Below, piece after piece: positions 4,007 through 7,205 of a stretch of 7,205 nucleotides of DNA (position 1 is its first letter; the number at the start of each line of letters is the position of its first letter). This stretch comes from JAWWPY01 sp964412845 (GTDB lineage Bacteria; Actinomycetota; Actinomycetes; Streptosporangiales; Streptosporangiaceae). Both the position numbers and the translations under genes were made by a program. The notes under the pieces were generated by a model. The model saw nothing but the letters and a program-made list of their open reading frames with translations, searched no databases and had not been told where the DNA came from. The DNA is taken from the NCBI GenBank assembly GCA_964412845.1, contig CAYPQM010000245.1:1-7205 (forward strand), written 5' to 3'.

Positions 4007-5995
4007 ATGAACACGTTCTACCTCATCAACCTGCTGATCTACGCGGCCGTGGACGCCACCGCCTGCCTTGGGCTCAGCCAGCAGTTCGGGGTCGGCGGCG
4101 TCACCAACTTCGGCTTCATCATCTTCCAGGCGGCAGGTGGGTACGCCGCGGCGGTCCTGGCCATGCCGCACGACTCGGCGAACGGGGGATTCCAGTCCTA
4201 CATCGGCGGGTGGAATCTGCCGTTCCCGGTTCCGTGGATCGGCGCGGCGGTGGTCGGCGGTGTCATCGCGCTGCCGTTCACCTTCCTGGTGGGCAGGCGA
4301 CTGCGCGGCGACTTCGCCGCGGTCGGCCTCCTGGTCACGGCGGTGCTGCTGAACCTGCTGGTGACCAACTTCCGGCCGCTGTTCAACGGCGACGCGGGGC
4401 TGTCTCTCATCCCCGCCCCGCTGCAGGGCGAATTCAACCCGCAGTCAGCCAGCTACCAGTGGGGCTTCACGGCCGTCGCGCTCTTCCTCTGCGTGCTGGT
4501 CTACCTGCTCCTGCAGCGGATCACCCAGTCGCCCTACGGCCGGTCGCTGCGGGCCATGCGTGACAACGATGTCGTCGCTGACTCGCTCGGCAAGAACCTG
4601 CTGTCACTGCGGACCGCGATGCTCGTGCTCGGCGGGGCCATCGCCGGGCTGAGCGGGGGCATCCTGGTCTCCTACATCTCGACGTGGTCCCCGGCGGCGT
4701 GGGGCTACGCCGAGACCGTCGTGCTCTTCGCCGCGGTGATCATCGGCGGGGCGGGCAATCATCGCGGCGCAGTCCTCGGGGCCATCCTGGTGCCGGTCGG
4801 CTTCGAGGAAGTGACCAGGTTCATTCCCACCTCCAACAACCTCCCGCCGAACCTGATCCCGTCGCTGCAGTGGGTCGCGATTGGGCTGCTGATCGTGGTG
4901 TTCCTGTGGCTGCGGCCGCAGGGGATCTTGCCTGAGCGCAAGCGGGTCATCGGGGGGGCGGCGCAGGTCGGCCAGCCGGACACGGGCTGGCGCAGGTTGG
5001 CCCGGGCTGGGGTTGCACGGCCCGAGGCGGGTGCGGCAGACAGTGGCGCTGGGCTACGGGACGACCGCTTTCCGGCTGACCGGCCTGCGCCTTTGGCGCG
5101 GGCGGAGCCGGAGGGCGGGTCATCGGATCGATCAGCGGCTTTGGGGGGTGCGGGGCAAGGGTCGGTGGGGGATGGTGAGCGGCGGGAGGGTGACGGGGTA
5201 CCCCCGGCTGCGGCTTCGCGGGGGGATGGGGAGGCATCCGCCGTGGTGCTGGAGGGGGTGGGGGTGGTGCGGGAGTTTGGCGGGGTGCGGGCGGTTAATG
5301 GGGTGTCCTTCCAGGTGCGGCGGGGGACGCTGACCGGGCTGATCGGGCCGAACGGGGCGGGGAAGTCGACGCTGCTGGCCATGCTGGCGGGCACCTTGCC
5401 GGTCACCTCTGGGAAGATCGTTTACCGGGGGCAGGACATTACCGGGGTGCCCGCGTTCCGGCGGGCGCGGCTCGGGCTGGTGCGGACGTTCCAGCTGGCC
5501 AGCGAGTTCAAGCGGCTGACGGTCATGGAGAACTTGCTGACGGCCGTGCCGGGGCACCGGGGAGATTCCTTCCGCGGCGCGATCCTCGGGAAGCGTTACT
5601 GGCAGGCCGACGAGGGGGCGGCGATCACCCGGGCCGAAGCGGTCCTGGCCCGGTTCGGCCTGGAGAGGCTGGCCAACGAGTACGCCGGCGACCTCAGTGG
5701 CGGGCAGCGCAGGCTGGTCGAGATCATGCGCGCGCTGATGGCTGAGCCCAGCATGCTGCTGCTCGACGAGCCGATGGCTGGGGTACACCCGAACCTGGCG
5801 CGGCAGATCGGCAACGAACTCGTGGCCCTGTGCCATGAGGGGATGACAATCCTCATGGTCGAGCATGAGCTGGCCATCATGGATGAGTTCTGTGATCCGG
5901 TCGTGGTGATGGCCGAGGGCGCCGTCCTGGCCGAAGGCACCATGCAGCAGCTACGCGCGCGCACCGAGGTAGTGGAGGCCTACCTTGTCGGCTGA
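4007..5995 (+). CDS. LivM-LivG fusion: branched-chain amino acid-type ABC permease and ATP-binding protein
   Basis: A single 662-codon frame joins two subunits that are separate in E. coli. Residues 1-310 are a LivM-type permease with about eight membrane segments, the coupling loop SPYGRSLRAMRDNDVVADSL (175-194), GGAIAGLSGGILVSY (209-223), VIIGGAGNHRGAVLGAI (244-260) and the end signature WLRPQGILPERKR (301-313). Residues about 314-410 are a polar Gly/Ala/Pro/Arg-rich linker with no recognisable fold. Residues 411-662 are a LivG-type ATPase: Walker A GPNGAGKST (447-455, K453), Q-loop Q496, signature LSGGQ (563-567), Walker B LLLDEP with D587 and E588, and switch H620 in MVEHELA. All catalytic residues are present, so the ATPase should be active. 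AGGGAG lies 4 bases before ATG 4007. Linker codons are poorly adapted, and an internal GTG at 5243 has its own ribosome site, so a separate 250-residue ATPase could also be made. Permease/ATPase fusions of this type are known in actinobacteria. The next gene overlaps it by 11 bases. Confidence 0.93.
   Translation: MNTFYLINLLIYAAVDATACLGLSQQFGVGGVTNFGFIIFQAAGGYAAAVLAMPHDSANGGFQSYIGGWNLPFPVPWIGAAVVGGVIALPFTFLVGRRLRGDFAAVGLLVTAVLLNLLVTNFRPLFNGDAGLSLIPAPLQGEFNPQSASYQWGFTAVALFLCVLVYLLLQRITQSPYGRSLRAMRDNDVVADSLGKNLLSLRTAMLVLGGAIAGLSGGILVSYISTWSPAAWGYAETVVLFAAVIIGGAGNHRGAVLGAILVPVGFEEVTRFIPTSNNLPPNLIPSLQWVAIGLLIVVFLWLRPQGILPERKRVIGGAAQVGQPDTGWRRLARAGVARPEAGAADSGAGLRDDRFPADRPAPLARAEPEGGSSDRSAALGGAGQGSVGDGERREGDGVPPAAASRGDGEASAVVLEGVGVVREFGGVRAVNGVSFQVRRGTLTGLIGPNGAGKSTLLAMLAGTLPVTSGKIVYRGQDITGVPAFRRARLGLVRTFQLASEFKRLTVMENLLTAVPGHRGDSFRGAILGKRYWQADEGAAITRAEAVLARFGLERLANEYAGDLSGGQRRLVEIMRALMAEPSMLLLDEPMAGVHPNLARQIGNELVALCHEGMTILMVEHELAIMDEFCDPVVVMAEGAVLAEGTMQQLRARTEVVEAYLVG
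4946..5236 (+). other. Low-complexity interdomain linker with relaxed codon use
   Basis: This stretch encodes residues about 314-410 between the permease and ATPase halves. It is rich in Gly, Ala, Arg, Pro and Asp, with no hydrophobic segment or known motif. Unlike the flanking domains it often uses codons ending in A or T (gtt, gca, agt, cta, ttt, cct, tca, gat, cga, caa, gta). This fits a sequence under weak protein-level selection, such as a former intergenic spacer read through after loss of a livM stop codon; that history is inferred. Confidence 0.6.
5143..5171 (+). other. Potential G-quadruplex tract in the fusion linker
   Basis: Four runs of three or more G occur on the plus strand: G6 (5143-5148), G4 (5152-5155), G3 (5159-5161) and G5 (5167-5171), with loops of 3, 3 and 5 bases. 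This satisfies the usual G3+N1-7 pattern. It lies on the coding strand, so it could form in the mRNA about 70 bases before the internal GTG. More G-runs follow to about 5291, but with one loop slightly over the limit. High GC raises the chance background. Confidence 0.5.
5228..5245 (+). promoter_or_regulatory. Internal Shine-Dalgarno and in-frame GTG at the start of the LivG half
   Basis: GGGGAGG (5228-5234) is followed after 8 bases by GTG at 5243-5245, codon 413 of the fusion frame. Initiation here would yield 250 residues starting at VVLEGVGVVREFGGVRAV, the usual N-terminus and length of a stand-alone LivG. Either it is a relic of a formerly separate gene or it still works as a second start. 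The G-rich context makes a chance purine run possible. Confidence 0.45.
5974..5978 (+). promoter_or_regulatory. Ribosome binding site that sets the TTG start of the second ATPase
   Basis: GGAGG lies 6 bases before TTG at 5985-5987, inside the last codons of the fusion gene, whose stop is TGA at 5993-5995. This ideal spacing supports the unusual TTG start and suggests translational coupling. Confidence 0.75.
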
Positions 5996-6746
5996 GCTGA
6001 CGCTGCCCGGCGTCCCGCTGCGGGCCCAGGGCATCACCGCCGGCTACGGCGGTGACCCGGTGATCCGCGGCATCACCGTGCATGCCATGCCCGGTGAAGT
6101 GGTCTCCCTGGTCGGTCCCAACGGCTCCGGCAAGAGCACCCTGCTCAAGAGCCTGGTCGGTATCGTGCAGATCTCGTCCGGGACTGTTCTGGTCGGCGAC
6201 CGTGAGGTGACCAACCAGCCGCCGGAAGAGATCGCCCGCGCGGCCGTGGGTTACGTGCCGCAGGTGGACGACGTGTTCGCGCCGCTGAGCGTCAAAGAGA
6301 ACCTGGAGATGGGTGGCTACCTGCTGCACCGTAAGCAGGTAGCCGAGCGGGTGGACCGGGTGCTGGCGGTCTTTCCCCAGCTGGCCCCGATGCTCGGCCG
6401 CGCCGCGGGCAAGCTGAGCGGCGGGGAGCGCAAGATGCTCGCCATGGGCCGGGTGCTCATGCTCAGCCCGGGCGTGTTCCTGCTGGACGAGCCGACCGCG
6501 AACCTTGCCCCCATGGTTGCCACGGCGCTGCTTGAGACGCACGTCCGCCAGCTCGCGACGAGCGGCGCGTCCGTGCTCATTGTCGAGCAGCGGGCGCGGG
6601 CGGTGCTGGCCATCTCGGCCCGCACCTACGTGCTCGGTGGCGGGGAGGTGCGGATGGAAGGCACTCCCGCGGAGCTGTCCGCCCGCCCCGATTTCGTGGA
6701 TTCCTTCCTGGGCGGGGGGCGTGACCGCGCGGTCACCCCCGAGTGA
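5985..6746 (+). CDS. livF: LivF-type branched-chain amino acid ABC transporter ATP-binding protein
   Basis: This 253-residue cytoplasmic ATPase pairs with the LivG half of the preceding fusion to power import. It shows Walker A GPNGSGKST (44-52, K50), Q-loop Q93 in GYVPQ, signature LSGGE (144-148), and Walker B FLLDEP with D168 and E169. The switch position reads VEQ (Q202) instead of His; this is normal for LivF, as in the E. coli protein, and separates it from LivG. The D-loop region TANLAP (171-176) stands where many LivF proteins have a SLGLAP-type sequence. The C-terminus VDSFLGGG resembles the family's usual YLGG ending. Start is TTG at 5985, supported by GGAGG 6 bases upstream, and the gene overlaps the previous one by 11 bases, so the two are probably co-translated. 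It is the last transporter gene; hairpins follow at its stop codon. Confidence 0.94.
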   Translation: MSAELTLPGVPLRAQGITAGYGGDPVIRGITVHAMPGEVVSLVGPNGSGKSTLLKSLVGIVQISSGTVLVGDREVTNQPPEEIARAAVGYVPQVDDVFAPLSVKENLEMGGYLLHRKQVAERVDRVLAVFPQLAPMLGRAAGKLSGGERKMLAMGRVLMLSPGVFLLDEPTANLAPMVATALLETHVRQLATSGASVLIVEQRARAVLAISARTYVLGGGEVRMEGTPAELSARPDFVDSFLGGGRDRAVTPE

Positions 6747-6762
6747 TCCGAGGACGCGGATC
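6715..6762 (+). terminator. Tandem hairpins around the livF stop codon
   Basis: GTGACCGCGCGGTCAC (6721-6736) is a perfect palindrome, extended by G-runs before it (6715-6719) and CCCC after it (6737-6740) with one bulged C. A second small stem, GATCCG (6745-6750) with CGGATC (6757-6762), begins at the stop codon. There is no T-run. Placement at the end of the last transporter gene makes transcription termination or 3' end protection plausible. Confidence 0.45.
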
Positions 6763-6830
6763 CTGAGCATCGACCCGGCGCCGTCCCGGCGACCAGCACG
6801 GCCTACCACGCCGGGTCATCGGCCCGCGGG

Positions 6831-6856
6831 GCCGGGCCCTCGCAGGCGGGCCCGGC
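6831..6856 (+). terminator. GC-rich hairpin between livF and the kinase-like gene
   Basis: GCCGGGCCC (6831-6839) and GGGCCCGGC (6848-6856) form a perfect 9-bp stem with an 8-base loop. No T-run follows, which is common in high-GC actinobacterial terminators. It lies 85 bases after livF and about 22 bases before the next gene, so it may end the transporter transcript or lie in the leader of the next one. Confidence 0.45.
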
Positions 6857-6878
6857 GTCTGGGACGCTGGTGGGCGTG

Positions 6879-7205
6879 ATGCAGATCCTGCCCGATCCGG
6901 CGCTGGTCGTGCTGGTGGGACCGGCTGGGTCGGGGAAGTCCGCCTGGGCGGCCGCCAGGTACCGCGCCCAGGAGGTGGTGTCCTCGGACCAGTTGCGGGG
7001 TGTGCTGGGCAGCGGCGAGCACGACCTCGACGCCTCGGCGGAGGCGTTCGCGCTGCTCGACCAGATCGTCGCCGCCCGGCTGCGCCGGAGCCTGACCACC
7101 GTGGTCGACACGCTCGGGCTTGAGCGCGCGCGGCGCCGCGGCTACCTGGAGCTGGCCCGGCGCGCCGGGCTGCCCCCCGCCGTGGGGCTCCTCGACGCCG
7201 ATCCG
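6879..7205 (+). CDS. P-loop kinase-like ATPase (partial, C-terminus off the right edge)
   Basis: The frame is open from the ATG at 6879 to the edge, 109 codons. The N-terminus LVVLVGPAGSGKSAWAAARY (9-28) is a strand followed by Walker A (GPAGSGKS, 14-21, K20). EVVSSDQLRGVLGSGEHD (32-49) follows, with the SSD and downstream R typical of the AAA_33 / polynucleotide kinase-like group, whose best known member is the kinase domain of bacterial Pnkp in RNA repair. A helix (ASAEAFALLDQIVAARLRR), then TTVVDTLGLERARRRGYLEL (74-93) and PAVGLLDADP continue the fold. Such domains bind ATP and transfer phosphate to nucleic acid or small hydroxyl substrates. In-frame GTG codons at 6870 and 6876 are alternative starts; no strong ribosome site separates them (GGTGGG at 6869-6874 is the nearest). 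A separating hairpin and a different function suggest it is not part of the transporter operon. The end of the protein, and so its full domain set, is not visible. Confidence 0.8.
   Translation, partial: MQILPDPALVVLVGPAGSGKSAWAAARYRAQEVVSSDQLRGVLGSGEHDLDASAEAFALLDQIVAARLRRSLTTVVDTLGLERARRRGYLELARRAGLPPAVGLLDADP

Noticed and set aside
5195..5204. GGGGTACCCC palindrome in the fusion linker as an operator
   Set aside because: It is short, inside coding sequence and built of G and C runs that are common in this region; nothing links it to a regulator.
5132..5866. Minus-strand frame of 244 codons opposite the LivG half
   Set aside because: It is rich in His, Pro and Arg and antisense to Walker A, signature and Walker B motifs; no ribosome site or domain supports it.
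6181..6620. Gln instead of His in the switch position of the second ATPase as a defect
   Set aside because: LivF proteins normally have Gln after VE at this position, so it is a family trait rather than a lost catalytic residue.
5877..6809. Minus-strand frame of 310 codons opposite livF
   Set aside because: It is antisense to a complete ATPase gene and has no recognisable domain; this is typical GC-bias read-through.
1..7205. CRISPR array, tRNA/rRNA, insertion sequence, defence or biosynthetic system
   Set aside because: No regularly spaced long repeats, cloverleaf-like sequence, transposase motifs or terminal repeats were seen, and all main frames belong to ordinary regulator, enzyme, transporter or kinase-like families.

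Overview
The window is GC-rich, and its protein-coding frames mostly use codons ending in G or C. It contains GTG and TTG starts, an actinobacterial-style lipoprotein signal and Gly/Ala-rich linkers. This points to a high-GC actinomycete, but nothing here fixes the genus. The DNA is almost fully coding; no gap between genes exceeds about 210 bases. I see no tRNA, rRNA, CRISPR array, transposase or attachment site.

Layout. A FadR-type GntR regulator runs leftward off the left edge (1-416, minus strand). A 211-base divergent promoter region follows (417-627), with recognisable promoter elements and several ACCAAT (ATTGGT) half-sites. Five genes then run rightward: a fumarylacetoacetate hydrolase (FAH) family enzyme (628-1533), a lipoprotein substrate-binding protein (1617-3020), a LivH-type permease (3121-3987), one long protein fusing a LivM-type permease to a LivG-type ATPase (4007-5995), and a LivF-type ATPase (5985-6746). 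After paired hairpins, a P-loop kinase-like gene starts near 6879 and runs off the right edge.

How it fits together. The four transport genes form a complete branched-chain amino acid (HAAT/Liv) type ABC importer: a lipid-anchored binding protein, two permeases and two ATPases. The FAH enzyme, whose family cleaves or rearranges 2,4-diketo or 2-keto acids, sits at the head of the cluster, and a repressor-type regulator is transcribed divergently. The simplest reading is a substrate-inducible uptake and catabolism locus for an organic acid, aromatic derivative or amino acid breakdown product. The ligand cannot be read from sequence. ACCAAT half-sites occur in both the divergent promoter region and the gap before the binding-protein gene, which suggests that one regulator controls both points.

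Most unusual points: (1) ATTGGT half-sites, as used by PdhR/LldR-type regulators, occur here as direct repeats rather than inverted pairs; (2) the LivM-LivG fusion has a roughly 100-residue linker with degraded codon use, a G-quadruplex-like tract, and an internal Shine-Dalgarno plus GTG exactly where a free-standing LivG would start; (3) a strong 16-bp hairpin lies between the binding protein and the first permease. I find no convincing wholly new system. The locus is best seen as a regulated uptake/catabolism operon with an odd transporter architecture.
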